NCBI RefSeq assembly: GCF_003990725.2
Contig: NZ_CP030064.1
Location: 1,364,001 to 1,428,000 of the forward strand
Length of the DNA stretch: 64,000 nt
Direction: 5' to 3'
Origin: Halorubrum sp. PV6
GTDB lineage: Archaea > Halobacteriota > Halobacteria > Halobacteriales > Haloferacaceae
The notes beneath the pieces are model-generated. The model was not told the DNA's origin, made no database searches, and was given only the letters and a program-made list of their open reading frames with translations. The position numbers were made by a program, and so were the translations under genes. The stretch's first letter is position 1, and every line of letters begins with the position of its first letter. Below are positions 7,990 to 15,890 of the stretch, piece after piece.

Positions 7990-9395
7990 GCAACTCTGCA
8001 AACATCCCGGATGACATCCCGGTGGACTCGGCAGACTCGATGCTTGAGGTCGTTAAAGACCCTGAGTACCTGTACGAGTGGCTGTCAGGGCTTGAGGCAA
8101 CGAGTATCGAGGCGACTCGGGAGGTCCAAAACGACAAGCGACGGCACAGCATCGGCGAGAACCTGGTTCGGCACATGGAGATGACGCCGTTCCCGAAACT
8201 CCTCAAGCGACTGGAGCGGACGCCCGATCCGGTCGAAGGGACACCGCCACACAGCACGCTTCGCCACCCGCGGGCGATGCTCGACGCCATCGTCCACACA
8301 TCGGACATGGACGGGTTCCGGCTCGACTTCGAGGACTTCAGCGGTCTCTCCGACGCCCGCAAAGGCGTCTTCGAGTACCTGACCGACCCGGACACGCCCG
8401 TCGACGACAGCGAGCTTGAAACGACTGGCGGCTCAGATGCCCTGATTCACGGGCCGATGGGTCGCGGGAAGACCACCAGTGTGTCGACGTTTATCGCACG
8501 CTGGATGGAGGTCAACGGCGAGGCCGTCGTCTGGCGCGGAACGCCCCAGCGGACCGAGTGGCTCCCCTTTGCCCCGTGGGCCGTGGTCTGTCTGCCAGAA
8601 GGTGTCGAGTTCAAGGTACAACTCGCACCGCCAGAGGACGATTCAGGCTTCGCCGAGACGGACTTCGAGCCGATCGAGGTCGACCTCGAAGACATCGTCT
8701 GGCGAGTCGAGCGGTACAGCGACCTCGACGACCTCAACAACAACGTGCTCATGTCGGGTGCCTTTCACGTCGTCTACCCCGACCCGAAGTTCCGGGGCTG
8801 CGAGCGGATTACTCGGCAGGCGTCGGAGTGCCCGCCGCTTGAGTACACCAGCGTCTGGGAAGCTGACCGAGCGAAACACGATCCCGAACTCGACGACGAG
8901 GAGGTGACGCCGACGAGCCACTGGTGGTTCAGCTGGCTCGTCCACCACAACGTCAACGAGCAGCGTTCGATGCGGACAACGTGGGTCTGCGACGAGGCGA
9001 GCAACCTGTTCAAACACCACGCCTCGAACGACAACGGCGGTCTCTCGACAAAAATCGACGCCGTCAGCCAACAGTACGTCGACTTCCGCCGGAACGGGCT
9101 GTCGTTCGTGCTGCTCACACAGAAGCCGAGAGAGATCTCGTGGATGATTCGAAAGAAAATGCGCTGGGGAGTCACGCTCTCTGGCACCGACAACCCGACG
9201 GGTAGCGACGAGATCATCGGTGTTCGACCGCCGATGAGCAGCGAAATGACTTCGACCTGGAAGCTCGGCCGCGGTCTGTTCTGGACCAGCGGCCAGTACA
9301 CCGAGTTCGGCTGGGACGACCTTCCTCGTCGATACAAGGTTCCGGGGAAGCTCCGCATCATCTCGCCGGAAGTTCGGAGAGTGAGCGCCAAATGA
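7986..9395 (+). CDS. P-loop ATPase of HerA/FtsK/VirB4 style, 469 aa
   Basis: The GTG start is in a GTGA overlap. Walker A is HGPMGRGKTTS at about residues 155-165; Walker B is WVCDEAS near 332-338; a LLTQKP sensor-like segment follows near 380. This order resembles pumping ATPases of the FtsK/HerA/VirB4 class and the VP8-type ATPases of pleomorphic haloviruses, but I cannot place it firmly without a profile search. There is no transmembrane helix. As the only energy-coupling protein in the operon, it is the likely motor for DNA loading, assembly or secretion by the surrounding membrane proteins. Confidence 0.75.
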   Translation: MSNSANIPDDIPVDSADSMLEVVKDPEYLYEWLSGLEATSIEATREVQNDKRRHSIGENLVRHMEMTPFPKLLKRLERTPDPVEGTPPHSTLRHPRAMLDAIVHTSDMDGFRLDFEDFSGLSDARKGVFEYLTDPDTPVDDSELETTGGSDALIHGPMGRGKTTSVSTFIARWMEVNGEAVVWRGTPQRTEWLPFAPWAVVCLPEGVEFKVQLAPPEDDSGFAETDFEPIEVDLEDIVWRVERYSDLDDLNNNVLMSGAFHVVYPDPKFRGCERITRQASECPPLEYTSVWEADRAKHDPELDDEEVTPTSHWWFSWLVHHNVNEQRSMRTTWVCDEASNLFKHHASNDNGGLSTKIDAVSQQYVDFRRNGLSFVLLTQKPREISWMIRKKMRWGVTLSGTDNPTGSDEIIGVRPPMSSEMTSTWKLGRGLFWTSGQYTEFGWDDLPRRYKVPGKLRIISPEVRRVSAK

Positions 9396-9505
9396 AACTG
9401 ATCTCAAACAACCGCCGAAATCGAGCCGAACCCCGCCGAGCGGGAGTTTACGCGCTCGCGCGTGCGCCAGCCCCCCACCCCCCCGCGGGATGGAGGTCGG
9501 CATGA
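9392..9505 (+). CDS. Small basic Arg/Pro-rich ORF, 37 aa
   Basis: ATG 9392 overlaps the ATPase stop and the TGA at 9503-9505 overlaps the ATG of the 964-aa gene (ATGA at both ends). The peptide is rich in Arg, Ala and Pro, unlike the acidic neighbours. It may serve mainly to couple translation of the large surface protein to that of the ATPase. No homologue is recognised. Confidence 0.4.
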   Translation: MKLISNNRRNRAEPRRAGVYALARAPAPHPPAGWRSA

Positions 9506-12396
9506 ACATCGACGACTACCTCGACGACGAGCAGCTGAAAGTCGTCGGGTTGATCGGCGTCGTCATCGTCGCGATGGCCGCCGGACCGATACTGCTCGCA
9601 CCGTCCGACGACAACGAGATCGAACCGAACAAAGGGACTGTCGTCACTCCCGACGGGACGGAACTCCAAGAGGTCGACAGCACCGTTGATCGCGGTCCGC
9701 TCGGCGAACTGAACGCCATCCCGACATCTCACCTCCAGAACGACGAGAGTCCGACCGTCCACGCCTCTGCCGGCTCGCAGACGATGCGCGTCGAGACGAC
9801 GACTGTCGGCGGCGAGCCGGCGCTGAACCTCTCGGACGACCGAACACATGACGGTCGGTGGGTCTCAGTGCCGACAGAGTGGTTCAACCGGACTCAAGGC
9901 GAGGTTCCGGCCGTCGCGCGTATCGCTCACGAGGAGAACGGCACCTATACCGAGGCTATTCAGGTGCGTGGCGACTCTGCCGCGTTCTACGTTCGCGGGT
10001 TCTCGACGAACACAGTCACCTTCGGCGGTGAACTTGTCATCCGCGACCAACCGGCCGTCGACGGCACGCGGCACACCTACCAACTGGACTCGCGAGACTC
10101 CGTCAACGACGTGTCGATCAATTTGACGGGCGTGGAAAACACCGGAATAGTAACGGAGAACGGCACGTCGACAGGTGACAAAACGATCGACATAGCAGGA
10201 AACGCGCCTCCGCGTAACGGTTCTGTGTCCGTCTCTATGCCGGGTACTGTTTCAAAAGCAAATAACGGTATAACAAGCAATTCATACACGATTCCCGACT
10301 CTTGGCCTGATACTGAATATTCTGTTAGCATCCAACTTGAGAATATGGGAAATGAGCGGGATACCGGGGTGAAGGTGAACGGAAATACCGTCCGAGAGGA
10401 GACGGTGGATGGTTATTATCAAAGCGGTTGTGGTTGCTACACCGGGGGTGCTTGGTTTAGCGGTATCAGCGCGTCTCCGGGAGATACTGTTTCGGTCATA
10501 AACGGCTATTATATAGATGATTGGAACATAGACGGTAGTTACCAGCCAACGGGAACCACTACAATATCGACAGATCAGGGCGATTCAGTAACGATTGACG
10601 ATAGTGGCTCGAAGCCGATCAGCCTCCCGGAAGATGAAGCGTCATTATCAATTTCACACACCGGAGACGCGCCCGAGTCGTGGAGTGTTGAATATGAAGC
10701 TGTCGCGGAAACGCGCGATCCCGTCGTGGAAGTTAACGGGAACACGGTTTCACACGACGGCACGCTCGCGGACGGCGAGACGGTCTCTCTGGACGCGAAC
10801 CCGTCGTGGCTCCAGAACGGACAGAACAACGTCACCGTGCAGGTCGGCGACGGCTCGGTCACCAGCGGCCCGGAGCCGCAGGTCGAACTCGAATACCGCC
10901 ACGACCTCGAATCGCCGCGCACGGTCGACTACGAGAGCGAGGCGCTCTCGGAGCGCTACAACATCTCGAAGACGTACACGACGCCGCGAGAGAACGCCAC
11001 GCTCACCGTTCCGCACGCTCGGACCGTGCTGTCGATGCGATCGCTCGAATACCGGCTGAACGAAACCGGGAGTTGGGCGAGCGTTCCGCAGTCGGCCGCG
11101 AACCTCTCCGGCACGACGCTCACCGTCGACGTCTCCGACTTCGCAGGGAACCCGGTGCCTGAGGGGACGACCGTCGAAGTGCGGTCGGTCGGATCTCGCG
11201 TCGACGCGCACAACGCGGAGATTTCCGTCGTCGAGGCGACGCCGGTCGGCTTCGACCTGGACTCGCGAGTCCGTCTCGATTCGTGGAACTCGGATAGTTA
11301 CCTCGGCATCGGCGAGACACCGCAGGGGAGTCTCGTGACCTACGCCGAAAACGAGAGCTACAGCGCCGAGAGCGACTACGTCGAACTGTACAGCGACGGG
11401 TCGCAGCGCTTCTACGCGCCGAACGCAACCAGCGGCTCGGAACTCACGCTGAACACGCTCTCCGCGCGTGTCGAGCCCGACCGGAACTCGATGCGCGTCC
11501 GCGTCCCGGAAAGTGCAAACGCGACCAACACCGAATTCGTGGTCGAGCCCGCCAGTGTCGTCGGTGACGCCTGGACCGCCGAGTACGTCGCCGGCACCGA
11601 TGGCCAGTGGTACGCCGTCGTCGACGGTTCCGGGACAGAGCTCGGCGCGGCAGAGAAGCCAGACCCGATCGAAGTGAGTCGCGACGACGTCGGGTTTGTG
11701 TCGATTGAACCGACCGACCCGCCGAGCGCGTCGACAAGCGGTGCGGGCGGCGGCGTGTTCGCGACGTTCACGAGTGGGAACCTCCCGAGCCTCCTCTTGC
11801 TGTTCGGTGGTGTCGGGATGCTGTTTGTCGCCGGGACGCGGCCGCATTCCTCGCGAGAAGCGGTCGACGGCATCGCTGCCGGAGTTGGCGGCCTGTTCGA
11901 GCGCATCCCGCGCATCGGTGAGACGGTCGGCTCCGGAGTCGAGTCGGCCCTCTCGGCGGTTGGTAGCGGGCTGGTGAGCGTCGGAGAGAACCGACTCCTC
12001 ACCGGCACCATCGGCGCCGCTGTCGTCGTCGCGGCTGCAGAGGCAGGTCTGTTCACCATCGGCTCGGAGGGGGGCGCGATACTCGCTGTCGGCGGCATCG
12101 CCGTCGGCTCGCTGTGGCTCCTTCGGGAGTCCGGCGAGTTCACCACCGCACGGTGGATCGCCATCGTCGCCGTCGCCGGTGTCGTCGCGCTCCAAGGCCT
12201 CGGCGAAGGCGACCTCCTTACAGCGTTCGTCAACTCCGACGCCTTCCTCATCGCGGTCCTCATCGGCGGCTACGCCGCGATACAACTGGTACGTGAGTAC
12301 CGCGCGAACAACTCCCCGGACGACGACCGCCCGCAGGTGATCATCGGCGGGCAGTTCCGCTCCGGCTCCGGTGACGACCAGGAGGGCTCCGACTGA
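9502..12396 (+). CDS. Giant membrane-anchored surface protein, 964 aa, spike candidate
   Basis: The start at 9502 fits the ATGA overlap; an in-frame ATG at 9490 would add four residues. A short N-terminus, one hydrophobic helix (about 14-34), a beta-rich ectodomain of about 700 residues with many N-x-S/T sequons and repeated VNGNTV motifs, and then a C-terminal group of about five hydrophobic helices (from about 752 to 935) with a charged tail. A block coding for about residues 206-413 (roughly 10120-10740) is markedly AT-richer and has a CGC cysteine pair, suggesting a swapped-in domain. This is the best candidate for a receptor-binding or surface-lattice protein. It does not look like the roughly 500-aa VP4 spike of known pleolipoviruses. 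Confidence 0.7.
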   Translation: MNIDDYLDDEQLKVVGLIGVVIVAMAAGPILLAPSDDNEIEPNKGTVVTPDGTELQEVDSTVDRGPLGELNAIPTSHLQNDESPTVHASAGSQTMRVETTTVGGEPALNLSDDRTHDGRWVSVPTEWFNRTQGEVPAVARIAHEENGTYTEAIQVRGDSAAFYVRGFSTNTVTFGGELVIRDQPAVDGTRHTYQLDSRDSVNDVSINLTGVENTGIVTENGTSTGDKTIDIAGNAPPRNGSVSVSMPGTVSKANNGITSNSYTIPDSWPDTEYSVSIQLENMGNERDTGVKVNGNTVREETVDGYYQSGCGCYTGGAWFSGISASPGDTVSVINGYYIDDWNIDGSYQPTGTTTISTDQGDSVTIDDSGSKPISLPEDEASLSISHTGDAPESWSVEYEAVAETRDPVVEVNGNTVSHDGTLADGETVSLDANPSWLQNGQNNVTVQVGDGSVTSGPEPQVELEYRHDLESPRTVDYESEALSERYNISKTYTTPRENATLTVPHARTVLSMRSLEYRLNETGSWASVPQSAANLSGTTLTVDVSDFAGNPVPEGTTVEVRSVGSRVDAHNAEISVVEATPVGFDLDSRVRLDSWNSDSYLGIGETPQGSLVTYAENESYSAESDYVELYSDGSQRFYAPNATSGSELTLNTLSARVEPDRNSMRVRVPESANATNTEFVVEPASVVGDAWTAEYVAGTDGQWYAVVDGSGTELGAAEKPDPIEVSRDDVGFVSIEPTDPPSASTSGAGGGVFATFTSGNLPSLLLLFGGVGMLFVAGTRPHSSREAVDGIAAGVGGLFERIPRIGETVGSGVESALSAVGSGLVSVGENRLLTGTIGAAVVVAAAEAGLFTIGSEGGAILAVGGIAVGSLWLLRESGEFTTARWIAIVAVAGVVALQGLGEGDLLTAFVNSDAFLIAVLIGGYAAIQLVREYRANNSPDDDRPQVIIGGQFRSGSGDDQEGSD

Positions 12397-12707
12397 TGAG
12401 CTGGCTGCTTGAAGCGCTCGAAGCGCTCGGCGCCGGCCAGCGACTCATGATGGGGGCTGTGCTCCTCGCGGGAGCGCTCTACCTGTTCAAAGTCGTCAAA
12501 ATCGGGCGGCTAATCGGGAACGTGCTGTCGTCCGGCGCTGCCTACGCGATCGTCGTGCTCGTCGGCGCCGGCGTCGCGATAGCGCTCGGGTGGATCGACC
12601 CGAACGTGTCGGCTATCACCTCGCAGCTATCGATGGCTGCGGACACAGTGTGGAGTGCGGTCGGCGAGTGGGTCGTCGATGCGACGATCGGACGGCTCAC
12701 CGAGTAG
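12396..12707 (+). CDS. Small membrane protein, 103 aa, last gene of the operon
   Basis: It starts in a TGATG overlap with the surface-protein gene. Two transmembrane segments (about residues 15-33 and 43-68) follow an amphipathic N-terminal helix; the C-terminus is a possible amphipathic helix. It may be a partner of the 964-aa protein. A terminator hairpin lies about 130 bp downstream. Confidence 0.6.
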   Translation: MSWLLEALEALGAGQRLMMGAVLLAGALYLFKVVKIGRLIGNVLSSGAAYAIVVLVGAGVAIALGWIDPNVSAITSQLSMAADTVWSAVGEWVVDATIGRLTE

Positions 12708-12834
12708 CCGACCTAAGGCTATTCGCTAAGGTTCTTTCTCGGGGTCCCGGCCTCCACGATCCCGCGCTCTTCCGGCTGAGAGGGCGTCCTCGACTGTTTC
12801 GTAGGTTCCACGTGCTGTGTGGTGCGGTGCGGTA

Positions 12835-12871
12835 GACCGGAGCCGTTCTGGCTCCGGTCGTTATTGTTCTC
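12835..12871 (+). terminator. Hairpin terminator of the membrane operon
   Basis: GACCGGAGCC (12835-12844) and GGCTCCGGTC (12850-12859) form a perfect 10-bp stem with a 5-nt loop, followed by GTTATTGTTCT. It stands 128 bp after the last plus-strand stop, the right place to end the operon. Confidence 0.6.
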
Positions 12872-13184
12872 CCCCTTAGGGGCTACACCCGTAGGGTCCC
12901 CTGCTAACCTACCCACGCACCGCGAGCGCCCTATCGGCCGATTTGATGCCACTCAGCACCATTTGAATCGCGAACTGTCTCAGAAGTTAAGAACCATTAT
13001 GTTTTAAATTTCAGCACACAATCCCGTAGAACTGACTCAACAGCCGGATCGACATGAGATTCTCATCGGCGACACGCTCGATCTGCCAAATTAGAGCGCG
13101 ATAGGTTCGAGATGTCGATTGAAACCACGAACAAAGAGAGAGCCGAGGCTATCGACCGACGCGAACACGTGTCGTCGAGCGCCG
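12872..13184. other. Noncoding region between the two convergent operons, possible origin
   Basis: I see no convincing gene in this stretch. It holds a short C/G-rich inverted arrangement near 12870-12900 and a distinctly AT-rich tract near 12955-13015 (including ATTATGTTTTAAATTTC) beside the end of the replication-type gene. An AT-rich tract near such a gene would suit an origin, but there are no obvious iterons. Confidence 0.3.
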
Positions 13185-14846
13185 CTACTCGACCCAGTCT
13201 CGCCGATCGGTCCTCACGCGAACCTCGTCACCGTCCAGGTACTCACGATCGAGCGCGGTCGCCAGCTGATGCGGCTCAAGCGAGATGTCCTCGAAGTACG
13301 CCCAGCGGGTGCGACCACGATCCCGGTCGACGTCGACGTCGTCCTGGTCGTCGCTCTCCTCCTGATCCCCGACTGAACTGGGATCGTCTCGGTTCTCACG
13401 ACGCTCGCGGCGCTCCTCTGCGCGTTCCGTCATGTCGTCGACCTGGTCGTCGGGGTAGATCCGCCGGAGGATCTCCTCAGCCTCGTCGAGAACGGCGAGG
13501 CTCGGGAAAACGACCAGAACCGGATTAGAGACCTTCTCACAGACGCCGATCTCCGTGAGCCGAGAGACGTGGTATCGGATCGTCGAACGAGCGAGTCCGG
13601 TCCGCTCTTCGAGCGTGTCGTAGGACGCACCGGACTCGGTCGCGACGACGCGCAGGATGTCGTAGACGGCCTGCGTGTTCGCCTTCAGCGCCTCGCGGTG
13701 TATCTCCGTCCCGACGGCCTCGTACCGCTCTCGGAGCTGCTCACGACGGCCACCTGGGTGCGAGTAGCGATACTCCGGACTTGCGGGACCGGGTTGATAG
13801 TCGTCGGCGACTAGCTCCTCTCGACTGACACCGGCCCACTCCAAGTGGGCGGAGACGACCGACCGGAGCACGGACATCACCTCGTCCCAGTCGTCGACGT
13901 GAGGGAGCGCACCGTCACCGTCGACGCCGGCGAACGACGCTTCGAGCTTCGGGTGGTGCGCCGGATCCTCGCGAGGAATCTCCGACCAACCGGCGTTTTG
14001 GTAGCACTTGAGCTCAATGTCGTAGCTGGTCCGCTCGAATCCGAGGAGATGCCAGCGATCGGCGTCGAGAAGCGCCTCCAGGTATCCCTCGCGAACGCGG
14101 TACTGGTGTGCCTCTACCTCCGACATCCCGCCGTAGGCGATGAGGTCACGAGTCTGGTCCATGACCTCTACGACCTGCCGTTTCCAGCCGATGTCGAATC
14201 GATGGTGCGCCTCGGCCTTCGTCAGCCGGCGGGAGTCCGCGTCTCGATCGGCGAGGAGGCGACCGCGATCGACGTCTAAAACGATCTCAAGCACGTCGAG
14301 CATCCGACCCTCGATCTCCGCAGCCGAATCCGCCCACGTCGTGGAGCATCGGACGAGCGAGCCTTCTCCGTACTGCAGCGTCAGCGGTTTCCCGTCCTTG
14401 TAGTTGAGATCGCCGAACTGTGGAATCACGCGAAGCGAGCACGCCTGTCCCGTCTTGTGGAGGTCACCGTCCTCGTCGCGTTCGCGAAGGGTGAGATCGT
14501 ACTTGTAGTACGCCGAGTAGTCGTCGCCCGTGCCGGTTCCCGCCTTCCAGCGCGACGAAGTGAGCTTCACGACCCACTCGCGGCCGGACGTCGGAACATC
14601 GAGCCACGGGAGATCCTCGTGATTCACCTCCGCAGCAATCCCAGGCTCCTCGTCACGGTCACCGACGACATCGTACCACAGCTGGTGGACCGCCGAGTAG
14701 AGTGCGAGGTCTCGGTCAGCATCGTTGAAAACGGCCTGCGCGGCGGCGCCGTGAGCTGCAGGGCGGGGCGCGACCCGGTCCTCGATGCGCGGGTCGGGAA
14801 GCGTCCCGATTGTCGCGTCGGGAGTGTTCGGAGCGTCGACGCTCAC
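13185..14846 (-). CDS. Replication-initiator-like protein with winged helix, 553 aa
   Basis: I choose the GTG at 14846 because it overlaps the TGA of the upstream zinc-finger gene (GTGA); the frame can be extended six codons to a GTG at 14864. The N-terminal 380 residues are a large domain with Trp-rich patches that I cannot name. Residues about 395-449 are a winged helix-turn-helix (YDTLEERTGLARSTIRYHVS). The C-terminus is charged and disordered. Proteins of this plan are found as putative replication proteins of haloarchaeal plasmids and temperate pleomorphic viruses. A large transcription regulator is the alternative. Confidence 0.6.
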   Translation of the reverse strand: MSVDAPNTPDATIGTLPDPRIEDRVAPRPAAHGAAAQAVFNDADRDLALYSAVHQLWYDVVGDRDEEPGIAAEVNHEDLPWLDVPTSGREWVVKLTSSRWKAGTGTGDDYSAYYKYDLTLRERDEDGDLHKTGQACSLRVIPQFGDLNYKDGKPLTLQYGEGSLVRCSTTWADSAAEIEGRMLDVLEIVLDVDRGRLLADRDADSRRLTKAEAHHRFDIGWKRQVVEVMDQTRDLIAYGGMSEVEAHQYRVREGYLEALLDADRWHLLGFERTSYDIELKCYQNAGWSEIPREDPAHHPKLEASFAGVDGDGALPHVDDWDEVMSVLRSVVSAHLEWAGVSREELVADDYQPGPASPEYRYSHPGGRREQLRERYEAVGTEIHREALKANTQAVYDILRVVATESGASYDTLEERTGLARSTIRYHVSRLTEIGVCEKVSNPVLVVFPSLAVLDEAEEILRRIYPDDQVDDMTERAEERRERRENRDDPSSVGDQEESDDQDDVDVDRDRGRTRWAYFEDISLEPHQLATALDREYLDGDEVRVRTDRRDWVE

Positions 14847-15022
14847 GCGGACCCACCTCGACACCTGTAGCAGACGACATCGCGGCCGGACGTTTCGTCA
14901 CCGCATTCGGGGCACTCGTACTCGCCGAGGTCGTCGAGATCGACGCCTCCGAACTGCGCCTCGATCGCGCACATCCTGCAGCGACCGCTGGGACGCTGGG
15001 TGGGATGTGGACACCCCGTCAT
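14843..15022 (-). CDS. Small double zinc-finger protein, 59 aa
   Basis: Four metal-ligand pairs are visible in 59 residues: C4/H6, C15/C18, C37/C40 (CPEC) and C51/C54 (CYRC), enough for two zinc sites. The ATG overlaps the previous stop and its TGA overlaps the GTG of the replication-type gene. Such proteins in haloarchaeal elements often bind DNA or bridge proteins; the exact role here is unknown. Confidence 0.65.
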   Translation of the reverse strand: MTGCPHPTQRPSGRCRMCAIEAQFGGVDLDDLGEYECPECGDETSGRDVVCYRCRGGSA

Positions 15023-15243
15023 CGGTCACCCCGCGAGCGATCGGACGGTTCGGCGACGTCGAGGACGTTCCACCAAGTGACACCGCGGCACGAGTGACAG
15101 ACGTGCTGGAACGAACCGCTCGATTCGTCGCCGACGATTTCGGTGGTTCGTTTCTCGGAGGTCTTCCCGCAGCTCGTACAGCGTGCCGAGAGCAGCGGGC
15201 CGACGTGTCCCACGCCGGGCGCGGTGGCTCGCTCACTCGACAT
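15019..15243 (-). CDS. Small zinc-finger protein, 74 aa
   Basis: A CTSC pair and a CHSC pair separated by about 25 residues form one probable zinc ribbon. The start at ATG 15243 is chosen because upstream sequence in this frame is basic and low-complexity and belongs to the overlapping acidic ORF. The TGA overlaps the next ATG (ATGA). It is the second of three zinc proteins in the replication operon. Confidence 0.6.
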   Translation of the reverse strand: MSSERATAPGVGHVGPLLSARCTSCGKTSEKRTTEIVGDESSGSFQHVCHSCRGVTWWNVLDVAEPSDRSRGDR

Positions 15244-15370
15244 CGTCTTCCTCCTCCTCGTTGTCTTCTTCCTGATCGTGCGCGAGTTCGGCGGGGAGGT
15301 TTCCGTTCTCTTTCGCAAGTCGGAGTTGTTCCGCGAGGGACTCTGCGTGACCGGACTCGTCGTCGCTCAC
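15233..15370 (-). CDS. Small acidic protein, 45 aa
   Basis: The GTG at 15370 overlaps the stop of the upstream zinc-finger gene. The peptide has a helical first half (ESLAEQLRLAKENGNLPAEL) and a Glu/Asp tail. Strong acidity and exact overlaps suggest a real product rather than a chance frame. No function is recognised. Confidence 0.5.
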   Translation of the reverse strand: MSDDESGHAESLAEQLRLAKENGNLPAELAHDQEEDNEEEEDDVE

Positions 15371-15582
15371 GCGGACGCACCTCCGTCGGATCCCTCGTCG
15401 GGACGGTACCGACGGCCCTCTGAGGTACCGATCTGAAACTCGTCAGGACGCTTCGGGCAGCCGACCAGATGACCGTACTCAAGGTCGCCGTTGACGCTGC
15501 GGGTACAGCGCGCGCCGCAGGTGTCACAGAAGAACTCGCGGTCCTTCTCGGCGGTGAAGCTCCCGGAGTAGCCGAGACTCAC
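15367..15582 (-). CDS. Small zinc-finger protein, 71 aa, first gene of replication operon
   Basis: The GTG start at 15582 has a strong Shine-Dalgarno sequence (GGAGGTG) about 9 nt upstream, unlike most leaderless genes in the window, so the transcript has a 5' leader. CDTCGARC and a later GCPKRP provide four cysteines for one zinc site. It heads a run of five minus-strand genes with overlapping ends that leads to the replication-type protein. Confidence 0.6.
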   Translation of the reverse strand: MSLGYSGSFTAEKDREFFCDTCGARCTRSVNGDLEYGHLVGCPKRPDEFQIGTSEGRRYRPDEGSDGGASA

Positions 15583-15691
15583 GCTACCCCACCTCCTGTG
15601 CTGGAAACCCGGAGACGGCTCTGGGGGTCGCTATGTTTGTAGTTTGGACAGCGAGAATCGGCCCTCTCTGGAAGTAGCGGAAGTACGGAAA

Positions 15692-15709
15692 TTAGGTGGC
15701 TGGGGAGTT
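15692..15709. repeat. 18-bp box left of the internal att copy (repeated at 18493-18510)
   Basis: TTAGGTGGCTGGGGAGTT occurs here and again at 18493-18510. In both places it lies 59-60 bp to the left of a copy of the tRNA-Ile 3' end. Conserved spacing to the crossover region suggests an integrase arm site, or the remnant of a shared attP arm from two related elements. Confidence 0.6.
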
Positions 15710-15725
15710 GTACGGCCCCAACCGC

Positions 15726-15848
15726 GGTGGCATAACGCCGACCGCTTCTGAGGTGGGCCAACACGGATTTGAACGCGTGGACCTCGCCGCCTTCGGGCAG
15801 TTTTCACTGCCCTCGGCGCCGAACGCAACGCACGACGGTTATGCCACC
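15726..15848. repeat. Inverted repeat flanking the internal att copy
   Basis: GGTGGCATAAC (15726-15736) and its exact reverse complement GTTATGCCACC (15838-15848) flank the att copy at 15751-15785. A second small hairpin, GGGCAGT/ACTGCCC, lies at about 15795-15812. The right arm lies about 45 bp before the integrase start, so the arms could be integrase binding sites that also affect integrase expression. Confidence 0.5.
15751..15785. other. Attachment site copy (tRNA-Ile 3' end fragment)
   Basis: The first 24 bp (15751-15774) are identical to 18553-18576, the 3' end of the intact tRNA-Ile gene plus three flanking bases. After one inserted G, a further 10 bp (CGTGGACCTC) also match. This is the expected partial tRNA copy left by integration, and it marks the left end of the 2.8-kb element. 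Confidence 0.85.
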
Positions 15849-15890
15849 CACTGCTCACCCTCAGCCGGCCACTCTGCGATTCGCAAACCC

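Noticed and set aside
12719-13007. Two 60-80-codon frames in the gap between the convergent operons
   Set aside because: They cross the terminator hairpin and the AT-rich tract, overlap each other on opposite strands, and have no start/stop coupling like the neighbouring genes.
1-15750. Interpretation as an ordinary head-tail provirus
   Set aside because: No major capsid, portal, terminase, protease or tail gene is recognisable in the visible 15.7 kb; the operon is almost entirely membrane proteins.
15579-15764. 61-codon minus-strand frame ending in the start of the first replication-operon gene
   Set aside because: Although its stop makes a GTGA overlap, it begins inside the att copy and lacks any start near the promoter. 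The next gene has its own Shine-Dalgarno sequence.
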